From NCBI GenBank assembly GCA_030372335.1, contig JAUDCW010000004.1: a stretch of DNA of 64,000 nt, one strand, 5' to 3'. The stretch is from JALCOL01 sp022649665. GTDB taxonomy: Bacteria; Bacillota; Bacilli; Lactobacillales; Enterococcaceae. A model generated the notes under the pieces. That model saw only the letters and a list, made by a program, of their open reading frames with translations. It was not told the DNA's origin and made no database searches. The position numbers and the translations under genes are program-made. This document shows positions 7,876 to 15,496 of the stretch, in pieces. The first letter of the stretch is position 1. Each line of letters opens with the position of its first letter.

Positions 7876-8400
7876 TTACTCAAAAAAGAGCTGATAGGCA
7901 ACGCGCGCGTCCGCCGGATCTTTATGAAGATGAACGATCCCTGCATAAGTAAAACCCATCTTCTCGATCAAATGCTTCATTCGTTTATTTTTTGTGTGGG
8001 TGTCGATCCTGAGCTCATCAAAGCCGCGGCGGAGCGTTTCGCTCATTAAATTGCTGAAGAAAAGTACACCCAGATGACGGCCCTGATAGTGCGGGTCGAT
8101 CGCGATGCGGTGGATCGAAGCGTACGCGCCGCCTGGGCGCTGCCACGCTCCCTGATAAATCTTAGCGTAGTTTGGATCAGGCTCTTGAAACAGCGTTGCG
8201 GTCCCGGCGATCTGCGTCCCGGCCATCAGCAGATACGCCGTGCCGTCCGCGATATCATGCTCGACATCTGCGAGCGTGGGATAAGCTCCCTGCCACTGCG
8301 GAATCTTCTCTTCCGCCAGCACTTTTTTTGCTGCATGGATGATCTCGACGATTCGCGGAGCGTCAGCTGGTTTCGCCCGTCTAATATAAATTTCCGGCAT
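7876..8400 (-). CDS. GNAT family N-acetyltransferase
   Basis: A 174-residue acetyl-CoA-dependent acyltransferase. The N-terminal strand IYIRRAKPADAPRIVEI and the acetyl-CoA loop region HRIAIDPHYQGRHLGVLFF are clear, followed by LRIDTHTKNKRMKHLIEKMG, the usual final GNAT element. The ATG at 8400 has AGGA eight bases upstream. The acceptor substrate is unknown. It precedes the EamA transporter gene in what looks like a two-gene unit. Confidence 0.88.
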   Translation of the reverse strand: MPEIYIRRAKPADAPRIVEIIHAAKKVLAEEKIPQWQGAYPTLADVEHDIADGTAYLLMAGTQIAGTATLFQEPDPNYAKIYQGAWQRPGGAYASIHRIAIDPHYQGRHLGVLFFSNLMSETLRRGFDELRIDTHTKNKRMKHLIEKMGFTYAGIVHLHKDPADARVAYQLFFE

Positions 8401-8528
8401 TTTCTTCTTCCTTTTCATATAAAAATTCGTTGGTTCAACTTGAACTATCATATCACTAATTCGGGCTGCAAAAAAGAAGAACTCCCGCCAAGTTTCAGCA
8501 AAAGTTCTTCCTATCATGATTAAGCGAT

Positions 8529-9062
8529 CTACAAATATTTTTCGACCGTTTTTTTGACTTCATCCAGATCATAGGCCGGTGCGAAACGTGCCTCGACATT
8601 TCCGTCCTTGTCGATCAAGAATTTATTGAAATTCCATTTGATATCTGCCGGCTGATTATCCGGCGTATATTGTTTGACTTTTTCTTCGAATGCCAAACTT
8701 GCATCATTTTCAGTTGCTTCCGGCTTTTCTTCCTTCAGCCATTTGAAGAGCGGATCAGCATCCTCGCCATTGACATCGATCTTTTGGAAACGCGGGAAAG
8801 TCGTCCCGAAATGCATCTTGCAAAACGCATTGATATCATCGGCACTGCCGGGTGCTTGTTCCAAAAATTGATTGGAAGGAAAATCGAGCAGTTCAAAGCC
8901 TTTGTCATGAAGATCTTTATACAACGCTTCCAACTCATCATATTGCGGTGTCAAACCGCATTTGGTCGCCGTATTGACGATCAAAAGGACTTTTCCTTTG
9001 TACTGATCAAGAGAGACTTCTTCGCCTTTTTGGTTTTTTACCTTAAAATCATACACATTCAT
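8529..9062 (-). CDS. Glutathione peroxidase-family peroxidase (cysteine form)
   Basis: A 177-residue thiol peroxidase reducing hydrogen or lipid hydroperoxides, probably with thioredoxin in Gram-positives. The catalytic motif NTATKCGLTPQYDELEAL carries cysteine where animal enzymes have selenocysteine. DFPSNQFLEQAPGS and the WNFNKFLIDKDG block supply the Gln and Trp/Asn of the catalytic tetrad. The ATG at 9062 is preferred because AGGAAG is eight bases upstream. Its being a cysteine form is notable because the window otherwise carries a selenium system that does not use selenocysteine. Confidence 0.93.
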   Translation of the reverse strand: MNVYDFKVKNQKGEEVSLDQYKGKVLLIVNTATKCGLTPQYDELEALYKDLHDKGFELLDFPSNQFLEQAPGSADDINAFCKMHFGTTFPRFQKIDVNGEDADPLFKWLKEEKPEATENDASLAFEEKVKQYTPDNQPADIKWNFNKFLIDKDGNVEARFAPAYDLDEVKKTVEKYL

Positions 9063-9222
9063 GCGATACACTTCCTTTTTAGAATTATTATTATTAACTC
9101 TTTTTCAGTCTAGCGTTTTTTTCAGCTTTCGGCAAGCGAAAAGTTTAGAAATCAAAAATCGGTTGCTGTTTGTGAAACTTTGGATTAGCATGAAGAGGAA
9201 TCGATTGATGAGGAGGGTTTTT

Positions 9223-10413
9223 TTGAAGAAAAGAACATTGCTTTTATTTTGTATCATTGCTGTCGCGCTCAATATGCGGCTCCCGATCACCGCGATCCCG
9301 CCTTTGATCCCCGCGCTCCAGTCAACGCTCGGTCTAGCCGGGAGCACGGTCGGCTGGCTGACGACGATCCCGCTCTTGGCTTTTGCGGTCGCCTCGCCGA
9401 TCATCACCCAGCTCAGCAAGCGTCTTGGGATCGAGCAGACGATCTTGATTTTTCTGGTCGCGCTCGTTGCGGGCTCTTTCCTGCGGATCTTGCCAAGCAC
9501 TTCGATGCTGTTCAGTGGGACGATTTTGATCGGCATCGGGATCGCGTGTGCGAATGTGCTTTTGCCGGCATTTATCAAAAAACATTTTCCAAAAAACCCG
9601 ACCGCCGGGATCACAGTCTATTCGACTTCGATGATCCTCGTCGCTTCGCTTGGCACTGCATTTTCCGGCAGTTTGATCGCGGTGATGCCGCTCAAAAATG
9701 TCATGTTTATTTTGGCGCTTTTAGCGGTCATTAGTCTCATCGGCTGGCTGCCGGCATTTATCAACCGGACCGCTGAAAAAATCGCCGCGCCCGGCAGGAT
9801 GCTGCAAAGCGAAAAATCTTCCTCGGTCTGGAAAAACAAAGTCGCTTGGTTCATCACCTTTTTCTTTGGGATCCAGTCGCTGCTTTATTACTCGCTGATG
9901 ACGTGGATCCCTTCGATCTATCACGCTTTCAGCTATTCCAGCGTAGAAGTCAATACGCTCGCGACGATCTTCCAATTCGGCTCGCTGCCTTGTTCGTTTT
10001 TCGTGCCGACGATCGCTTCGCACAAAAAAGGCTTGAAGGCGATCTGCATCTTTTTGATCTTCGGCTTTGTCGGCGGTTTGCTGTTAACGATCCTGCCACT
10101 CCACTCTTTCGCGCTTTCCTGTATCGCGGTTGCGCTGATCGGCGTCGCCTCCGGGACAGCGTTCAACTTGTCGGTCGTCTTCTTTACGCAGAAAGCCGCC
10201 AACGCGCGCGAAACTGCCGCGATCTCCGGGATGGCGCAATCCGCCGGCTACTTGCTGGCGGCGACCGGCCCGATCGTTTTCGGTGCATTTCACGGTATGA
10301 TGGACGCTTGGCAGCCCGTCTTGATCCTCGCAGTGATCTTAGCGGCGATCCTGGTTACTTTGAGCTTCGTGATCAAAAACACACCCGTCGAACATTCCGA
10401 TGAGATCCTTTAA
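9223..10413 (+). CDS. MFS transporter, CynX/NimT-like
   Basis: A 396-residue, 12-helix major facilitator. It opens with LLLFCIIAVALNMRLPITAI and has PPLIPALQSTLGLAG, as in the cyanate/nitroimidazole-type (CynX/NimT) branch. GWLTTIPLLAFAVASPI and SGMAQSAGYLLAATGPI mark equivalent helices in the two halves. The start is TTG at 9223, chosen because a full AGGAGG lies immediately upstream at ideal spacing; in-frame ATGs further upstream lack such a site. Substrate unknown; members export drugs or anions. It diverges from the glutathione peroxidase gene and converges on lacD. Confidence 0.88.
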   Translation: MKKRTLLLFCIIAVALNMRLPITAIPPLIPALQSTLGLAGSTVGWLTTIPLLAFAVASPIITQLSKRLGIEQTILIFLVALVAGSFLRILPSTSMLFSGTILIGIGIACANVLLPAFIKKHFPKNPTAGITVYSTSMILVASLGTAFSGSLIAVMPLKNVMFILALLAVISLIGWLPAFINRTAEKIAAPGRMLQSEKSSSVWKNKVAWFITFFFGIQSLLYYSLMTWIPSIYHAFSYSSVEVNTLATIFQFGSLPCSFFVPTIASHKKGLKAICIFLIFGFVGGLLLTILPLHSFALSCIAVALIGVASGTAFNLSVVFFTQKAANARETAAISGMAQSAGYLLAATGPIVFGAFHGMMDAWQPVLILAVILAAILVTLSFVIKNTPVEHSDEIL

Positions 10414-10426
10414 TGCATTTCCGAAC

Positions 10427-10472
10427 AAAAAAAGCTTCAAGCAGATTTTATGATCTGCTTGAAGCTTTTTTT
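10427..10472. terminator. Bidirectional terminator, MFS gene / lac operon
   Basis: A near-perfect 20-bp inverted repeat (AAGCTTCAAGCAGAT / ATCTGCTTGAAGCTT) with a six-base loop and A/T tracts on both sides separates the convergent MFS and lacD genes. Confidence 0.93.
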
Positions 10473-10479
10473 GTAATGA

Positions 10480-11460
10480 TTATTTCAAACCGGGGATCGG
10501 TGTTGCCGTTTTTTGCAAGACCGCATCCAATTCTTGGATATTTTTCTTGCCTTCCGTTTGCATCCATTCACGGGCAGCTTTTTCGCCTTTCGTGATGAAT
10601 GGTTCCACACCATTTGCCCAAGTTGCACGGCCGCAAAGGACACCGTTGAAGGTAGAACCGGCTTCTTTAGCGAATTTCAGGGTCTCTTGGAAGAGTTCTG
10701 CTGAAACGCCGGCGCTCAGGAAGATGAACGGCAGATCAGTGATCTCAGATTGTTCCTTGAAATATTTGGCAGCTTCCGCTTTTGTATAAGCAGTTTCGCC
10801 ATCTGCATAGCCTTCGACAAATTTCATGTTGACCGGCACTTCCATCTTCAATACATCGATGTTGTAGCGCGGTTTTGCGAATTCTTTCATCGCTTCCAAA
10901 ACTTTGTGCGGTTTCTTTTCCGCATAAGCTTTCGTCGAGGAATCTGCGTCATTAGCGTCATATGTCACGATTTCAAGGAAGAACGGCAAGTCTTCGGCAA
11001 CACATTCGTCTCCGACGCGTTCGATAAAGACATGTTTTTGTTTGTTGATCTCTTCGCTTTCATCCGGATCATAGTACAGCAGGAATTTACAAGCATCCGC
11101 ACCGGCTTCTTTCAAGCGTTTAGCGGACCATTCCGCTAAACAGTCCGGCAAGCGGCCCACTTCAGTGGCATCATACCCGGTTTTTTCGTAAGCAAGCAAA
11201 AGACCGGAGTTTTTAGCACGCACTTTGGCAGCTGGAAGACCATATTCCGGATCTAACAGGATCGCAGAAGCGTAAGGCGTCAATTCTTCAGAAATGATCA
11301 CTTTGAAATCGACGATCTGCTGTCCTTCAGCGGGCTTGTCTTGATATTTGCCGATCATTTTTTTGAGCGCACCGCGCTGGTCGATCGCAAGGGCGCTGAT
11401 CACACCGTTTTTATCGCTCAATGTTTTCAAATATGCTTTTTTGCCTTCTGTTAATGCCAT
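10480..11460 (-). CDS. lacD: Tagatose 1,6-diphosphate aldolase
   Basis: Cleaves tagatose-1,6-bisphosphate to dihydroxyacetone phosphate and glyceraldehyde-3-phosphate, the last step of the tagatose-6-phosphate pathway. The 326 residues match the class I LacD family from the first block (SALAIDQRGALKKMI), through AILLDPEYGLPAA and DVLKMEVPVNMKFVEG with the Schiff-base region lysine, to FIFLSAGVSAELFQETL. It is last in lacRABCD, 26 bases after lacC, and ends at a bidirectional terminator. Confidence 0.97.
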   Translation of the reverse strand: MALTEGKKAYLKTLSDKNGVISALAIDQRGALKKMIGKYQDKPAEGQQIVDFKVIISEELTPYASAILLDPEYGLPAAKVRAKNSGLLLAYEKTGYDATEVGRLPDCLAEWSAKRLKEAGADACKFLLYYDPDESEEINKQKHVFIERVGDECVAEDLPFFLEIVTYDANDADSSTKAYAEKKPHKVLEAMKEFAKPRYNIDVLKMEVPVNMKFVEGYADGETAYTKAEAAKYFKEQSEITDLPFIFLSAGVSAELFQETLKFAKEAGSTFNGVLCGRATWANGVEPFITKGEKAAREWMQTEGKKNIQELDAVLQKTATPIPGLK

Positions 11461-11486
11461 AGGTAAATATTCCTCCTTTTAAACAC

Positions 11487-12419
11487 TCACACTTCTCTGA
11501 CGATGATTTGATCGAACAGCTTCTGGTAATTGTCCATGTCGACATGTCCAGTCTCAGCTTGTTGTGCGTTCAGCATGCCGAGGATGTTCGCTTTCTTCAA
11601 TACCAATTCTACTGATTCTCCGCGGAAAATGCCAGAAGTAAGCCCTGCGACTGTCGAATCCCCTGAGCCGACCGGATTCACGACTTCGATCTTCGGAATA
11701 TCGACTTTGTAAAACTTGTCAGCGACTTTTGCGAACGCACCGTCTGCTCCGAGTGAGACGACGATCCACTTCACTCCGCGGAAAAGCGGATCTTGCAGTT
11801 CTTTTTTGAGGACATCGGGATCGGCGGTAACTGCGTGTCCTAAAAGCGCCGAAAGTTCTTCTGCGTTCGGCTTGATAACGGTCGGCTTCGCCAAGCCCTT
11901 TAAGGCCGCTTCGAGCGTTTCGCCGGAAGCATCTAAGACGATCGGCACATCAACAGATTTCGCTAAACCGATCAGGCGGCTGTAAAAATCAACCGGCAGA
12001 CCGGCCGGCAAACTTCCCGAAAAGGACATTACTTTTGCTTTTTGGAGTAATTCTTTATAATGGATGATGAACTGTTCGATCTCTTCGCTCGAAATCGTTG
12101 GACCGGCTTCTAAGATCTCCGTTTGTTTCCCTTCGTGGAGGACCGCGATGCAGTTGCGCGTCTGTCCGCTGATCGGCGAAAAAGAATGTTTGATTCCCGC
12201 TTGATCAAGATCATATTTGATTTCTTCACCTAGAAAACCGCCTAATAGACCGCTGGCAACGACATCTTCACCGGCTTCATGCAAGACGCGCGTCACGTTC
12301 AATCCTTTGCCGCCCGCGGTTTTGCTGACATTTTTCACTCGGTTGACCGTATTGAGCTTGAATGACTCCAGAGGATAAGAGATATCGATCGATGGGTTCA
12401 TTGTCAATGTCACAATCAT
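11487..12419 (-). CDS. lacC: Tagatose-6-phosphate kinase
   Basis: Phosphorylates tagatose-6-phosphate to the 1,6-bisphosphate with ATP. This 310-residue PfkB-family kinase begins MIVTLTMNPSIDISYPLESF. It has the sugar-binding TAGGKGLNVTRVL loop near residue 38 and the C-terminal PfkB signature VNPVGSGDSTVAGL near residue 250, whose aspartate is the catalytic base. The ATG at 12419 was chosen over 12428 because AGAGGA is spaced eight bases from it. It follows lacB by 19 bases and is co-transcribed with lacA, lacB and lacD. Confidence 0.96.
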   Translation of the reverse strand: MIVTLTMNPSIDISYPLESFKLNTVNRVKNVSKTAGGKGLNVTRVLHEAGEDVVASGLLGGFLGEEIKYDLDQAGIKHSFSPISGQTRNCIAVLHEGKQTEILEAGPTISSEEIEQFIIHYKELLQKAKVMSFSGSLPAGLPVDFYSRLIGLAKSVDVPIVLDASGETLEAALKGLAKPTVIKPNAEELSALLGHAVTADPDVLKKELQDPLFRGVKWIVVSLGADGAFAKVADKFYKVDIPKIEVVNPVGSGDSTVAGLTSGIFRGESVELVLKKANILGMLNAQQAETGHVDMDNYQKLFDQIIVREV

Positions 12420-12438
12420 TTCAGACATCCTCTCACGT

Positions 12439-12954
12439 TTAATCGTGGTATGCGCCTTGTTTCCATTTTTCAAGAAATTCATCGAAGAAATGCGGATCTG
12501 CTTGATCAGGACTTGCATGTTCGATACTGTCCAACTTTTCGATCATTTTTTTGTTCGCATCTGTTGGTTTGTACTCTGCTTTAATGAACGCTTCGGCGAT
12601 GTCCTGGATCAGGAATTGGCCGGTGATGCGCCCGCCAAAGGCAACCACATTCGCATTCAGTTGTTCTTTTGAATACACGGCAGTCGTCATGTCGCGCACA
12701 AGCGCTGCGCGGATCCCTGGTACTTTGTTGACAGCATTTGAGATCCCGACACCCGTGCCGCACATTACGACGCCTAGGCCAGCTTTCCCGCTAGCCACTG
12801 CTTCGCCGACTTTTTTGCCGTAGATCGGATAATGCGTGCGCGTGAAGTCATATGTCCCGCAGTCCAGCACTTCGTATCCTTTTGATTTCAAAAAATCAGA
12901 AACTGCCATTTTTGTATCTGTCACGATATGGTCGCAGCCAATTGCAATTTTCAT
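12439..12954 (-). CDS. lacB: Galactose-6-phosphate isomerase subunit LacB
   Basis: With LacA forms the isomerase that converts galactose-6-phosphate to tagatose-6-phosphate. The 171-residue protein belongs to the RpiB/LacAB fold: it begins MKIAIGCDHIVTDTKMAVSD and contains the active-site segment GLGVVMCGTGVGISNAVNKV with its conserved Cys. Length and the C-terminal HFFDEFLEKW tail distinguish it from the shorter LacA. It sits between lacA and lacC with short gaps. Presence of both subunits means the pathway input is galactose-6-phosphate. Confidence 0.97.
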   Translation of the reverse strand: MKIAIGCDHIVTDTKMAVSDFLKSKGYEVLDCGTYDFTRTHYPIYGKKVGEAVASGKAGLGVVMCGTGVGISNAVNKVPGIRAALVRDMTTAVYSKEQLNANVVAFGGRITGQFLIQDIAEAFIKAEYKPTDANKKMIEKLDSIEHASPDQADPHFFDEFLEKWKQGAYHD

Positions 12955-12987
12955 GCTTGATTCTCTCCTTTATTGATCAGTTTTCGT

Positions 12988-13416
12988 TTAGGCCATCTTG
13001 TTCAGCATATCCAAACGGATCTGGTGGCGTCCGCCGGCGTAGTCTGCTTTCAAAAATTCTTTGACGATATTTTCTGCCAGTTCTTTGCCGACGATCCCGT
13101 TGCCGAGCGTGATCATTTGGGCGCCATTATGTTCGCGTGTCATATAAGCGGAGCGTTCGTCTGAGATTTCCGCGACGACCATCCCTTTGATTTTGACAGC
13201 GGCGATAAAGCTGCCCGCACCGGTTTGATCAAAAGCGATGCCGAGAGAATCTGGATGTTCCTTCAAATCATGTGCGACAGCGAGTGCAGAGTCAACAAAG
13301 TCGGCGGCCGGTTTTTCCGACTTGTCAGCGACTTCATGGCCGGCTTTGATCAAAACTTCTTTGATATGCTCTTTGAGCTCCATTCCATCTGTGTCTGATC
13401 CGAGTACTACTCTCAT
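12988..13416 (-). CDS. lacA: Galactose-6-phosphate isomerase subunit LacA
   Basis: The partner subunit of LacB, 142 residues, opening VVLGSDTDGMELKEHIKEVL. It has GIAFDQTGAGSFIAAVKIKG, where the LacB-type cysteine segment is replaced as expected for LacA. Its ATG overlaps the TGA of lacR by four bases (ATGA), showing translational coupling to the repressor gene. Isomerises galactose-6-phosphate to tagatose-6-phosphate in the cytoplasm. Confidence 0.97.
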   Translation of the reverse strand: MRVVLGSDTDGMELKEHIKEVLIKAGHEVADKSEKPAADFVDSALAVAHDLKEHPDSLGIAFDQTGAGSFIAAVKIKGMVVAEISDERSAYMTREHNGAQMITLGNGIVGKELAENIVKEFLKADYAGGRHQIRLDMLNKMA

Positions 13417-14252
13417 TCTTCTTTTCCTCCCTTAATAGGTTCATCGATGACTTTTGTGAACTGTTCATAATAATGTTTCGTTTGCGGATCGATCGCTTGA
13501 TCGGTGAACAGCGCATCAATATGACTCAAACTATAAAAATTATAAAAGTCGTTTCTTCCCAGCTTATGGGAATCAGCGACGAGATACCGTTTGCTCGCTT
13601 TATCAAGAACCAACTGTTGGAACTTGCCTTCTTCCATGCTGAACGTGTAGACATTGGCGTCTTCGATCCCATTCACGCCGACGAACGCTTTTTGGATCCC
13701 GATCTTCGCGATCATATCATTGGCCATTGACCCGACGAATGCCCCGGTCCGCCGACGATAAAAACCGCCGATCAAATAAATATCGATATTTTCTTTTTCC
13801 TTCAATAGATTAAAAACAGTATCGCTGTTCGTTATGACCCGCAAGTAATCCGCTTTTAGATAGTCGCAGATCATCTCAACGGTCGTACCGACACCGAGGA
13901 AGATCGTGTCGCCTGTTTCGACGACACTCGCTGCATTTTGGGCCGCTTGCCGCTTTTCACTGACACTGATCGCCAGTTTGTCGATATGCGACAATTCGTG
14001 CGGCGCATCTTCTTCAGCAGAATACTTGAGAGACGCTCCCTGATTTGTTTTTTGGTTGTTTTTTTCAGCATAATCTTTGCTTTGTGCCCCGCCGTGGATC
14101 CGGACGAGTTCCCCTTTTTTGGCAAGTTCATCCAAGTCGCGCCGGATCGTCATATCGGAAACGTTTAATTTATTTTTAACGAATTTCACTGTGATGACGC
14201 CGTGCTCAGCACACAAATCTAAGATTTCCTGCTGCCGCTCGCTCTTATGCAT
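13413..14252 (-). CDS. lacR: DeoR-family lactose/galactose phosphotransferase system repressor
   Basis: A 279-residue DeoR-family regulator. The N-terminal winged helix-turn-helix (RQQEILDLCAEHGVITVKF, then VSDMTIRRDLDELAKKGELV) ends with RIHGGA. The C-terminal sugar-phosphate sensor domain has GDTIFLGVGTTVEMIC and VITNSDTVFNLL. Family members release DNA on binding tagatose-6-phosphate or a related sugar phosphate. The ATG at 14252 is preferred on GAGGG spacing. It is the first gene of lacRABCD and faces a divergent PTS operon with palindromes and repeats between them, so it probably controls both directions. Confidence 0.93.
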   Translation of the reverse strand: MHKSERQQEILDLCAEHGVITVKFVKNKLNVSDMTIRRDLDELAKKGELVRIHGGAQSKDYAEKNNQKTNQGASLKYSAEEDAPHELSHIDKLAISVSEKRQAAQNAASVVETGDTIFLGVGTTVEMICDYLKADYLRVITNSDTVFNLLKEKENIDIYLIGGFYRRRTGAFVGSMANDMIAKIGIQKAFVGVNGIEDANVYTFSMEEGKFQQLVLDKASKRYLVADSHKLGRNDFYNFYSLSHIDALFTDQAIDPQTKHYYEQFTKVIDEPIKGGKEE

Positions 14253-14309
14253 GTACACCACCCTCTTATTCTCAATTATTACATTTATTACTTTGTCAAT
14301 CATTACTAT

Positions 14310-14333
14310 ATAACGATTTCGATAACGATTTCG
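14310..14333. repeat. Tandem 12-bp direct repeat in the lacR-PTS intergenic region
   Basis: ATAACGATTTCG occurs twice head to tail at 14310-14321 and 14322-14333, about 60 bases upstream of lacR. Placement in the 313-base divergent region suggests an operator for LacR or another regulator. Confidence 0.6.
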
Positions 14334-14424
14334 CTTATTAGCTAAATAATAAAACATTTCCGAACATTTATCAACTATATTGTTTATTTCACCTCAAATT
14401 TGTTTGATTTATCTGATGGATATT

Positions 14425-14454
14425 TGTTGACAAACAAATGTAAGGGGTTATAAT
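14425..14454 (+). promoter_or_regulatory. Sigma-A promoter of the PTS operon with overlapping TTTGT/ACAAA operator
   Basis: TTGACA (14427-14432) and TATAAT (14449-14454) are both consensus, separated by 16 bases. The -35 box is embedded in the short inverted repeat TTTGTTGACAAA. A 12-bp palindrome follows near +30. This is the strongest promoter seen in the window and drives the EIIA-EIIB-EIIC genes. Confidence 0.85.
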
Positions 14455-14482
14455 AAAAATGTAATCGCTATATCGAACATTT

Positions 14483-14494
14483 ACGAACGTTCGT
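14483..14494. promoter_or_regulatory. Perfect 12-bp palindrome ACGAACGTTCGT downstream of the PTS promoter
   Basis: Lies about 30 bases downstream of the -10 box and 70 bases before the EIIA start, with flanking CGAACATTT repeats of related sequence. Position suits a roadblock operator. Which protein binds is not known; LacR is the obvious candidate. Confidence 0.5.
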
Positions 14495-14565
14495 TTGTCC
14501 GTTTGTGTTTATGTTCAAAATCAAAAAAGAAGGGACGTTTATCATGAGACAAAGGAGAGATTACA

Positions 14566-15057
14566 ATGGATGAATCCAATCAGCTATTTTATCTGGACAC
14601 GATCTACGTTTCCAATGAAAAGACCCAAGAAGACGTATTCAGAAAAGTATATTTCGATCTGCGTGAAAAAGATCTGGTCACCGACGATTTTTTGGACAAC
14701 CTCATCAAACGCGAACAAAACTATCCGACAGGACTCGACATGAGTCCGATCGACCCCGGCTATCCAAATATCGCGATCCCGCATACCGAAGCGGAATTTG
14801 TCAAAACGACGCGGATCGTTCCCATTAAATTGAACCACCCGATCCCCTTCCATAATATGATCAATCCCGCTGAGGAGTTCCCGGTTGCGTATCTATTTAT
14901 GATCTTGAATGGCAAAGGAGAAGAACAGGCCGGTATTTTGGCACGGATCATGGATTTCTGCAATGCGACCGACCGCAAACAAATGCTCAAATTCTTTGAA
15001 CTGGAAGATAAACAAAAGATCTACGAGTTCTTGAAGACTAATTTCCCTCAAAATTGA
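14566..15057 (+). CDS. PTS EIIA component, galactitol/fructose family
   Basis: A 163-residue cytoplasmic phosphocarrier of the PTS_EIIA_2 (fructose/mannitol/galactitol) type. The phosphorylated histidine is in PNIAIPHTEAEFVKTTR near residue 70, followed by NMINPAEEFPVAYLFMIL and the helical GKGEEQAGILARIMDF segment. AAGGAG lies ten bases before the ATG. It is first in a three-gene operon EIIA-EIIB-EIIC diverging from lacRABCD. Because that pathway begins at galactose-6-phosphate, the likely substrate of the system is galactose rather than galactitol. Confidence 0.9.
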   Translation: MDESNQLFYLDTIYVSNEKTQEDVFRKVYFDLREKDLVTDDFLDNLIKREQNYPTGLDMSPIDPGYPNIAIPHTEAEFVKTTRIVPIKLNHPIPFHNMINPAEEFPVAYLFMILNGKGEEQAGILARIMDFCNATDRKQMLKFFELEDKQKIYEFLKTNFPQN

Positions 15058-15098
15058 GGGAAAAGTGATACTATTTATTATTAGAAAGGATGATTAAA

Positions 15099-15404
15099 AT
15101 GATTAAAATTTTAGCTGCTTGTGGTGCCGGAGTCAATTCCTCCCACCAAATCAAAGATGCCTTGGAAACAGAAATGAAGAAACGCGGGTACGATGTTCAT
15201 TGCGATGCCGTGATGATCAAAGATATCAACCAAGATATGCTCTCTCATTATGATATCTTTGCTGAGATCGCTAAAACCAACTTCGGCTTCCCGGTTACGA
15301 TCCCAGTCGTCAATGCCGGTCCGATCCTCTACCGGGTCCCAGCGATGGCTGAACCGGTTTATGATGCTGTTGAAAAAGAAATCAAAAAATTAGGGAAAAA
15401 GTAG
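15099..15404 (+). CDS. PTS EIIB component, galactitol family
   Basis: A 101-residue EIIB domain that takes phosphate from EIIA onto a cysteine and passes it to the sugar. The phospho-cysteine is in the N-terminal P-loop ILAACGAGVNSSHQIKDAL. The start at 15099 is chosen over the in-frame ATG at 15090 because AAAGGA is then spaced normally. It follows EIIA by about 40 bases. A 10-bp hairpin lies between it and EIIC. Confidence 0.9.
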   Translation: MIKILAACGAGVNSSHQIKDALETEMKKRGYDVHCDAVMIKDINQDMLSHYDIFAEIAKTNFGFPVTIPVVNAGPILYRVPAMAEPVYDAVEKEIKKLGKK

Positions 15405-15423
15405 ACTAGGCCAATAAAGCTGC

Positions 15424-15457
15424 CTGCTCTGACAAAAACATTTCACTCAGAGCAGGT
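15424..15457 (+). promoter_or_regulatory. Intercistronic stem-loop between EIIB and EIIC
   Basis: CCTGCTCTGA and TCAGAGCAGG form a perfect 10-bp stem with a 14-base loop in the 92-base gap before EIIC. The following TTCAACTTTTT is only partly T-rich, so it may be a partial terminator or an mRNA-stabilising element that adjusts EIIC levels. Confidence 0.6.
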
Positions 15458-15496
15458 TCAACTTTTTAGGAAAAAAATCATAAAGGAGAGAAACAG

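Noticed and set aside
14495..14743. Plus-strand frame beginning in the EIIA leader
   Set aside because: It overlaps EIIA in another frame, has no ribosome-binding site and shows no recognisable product.
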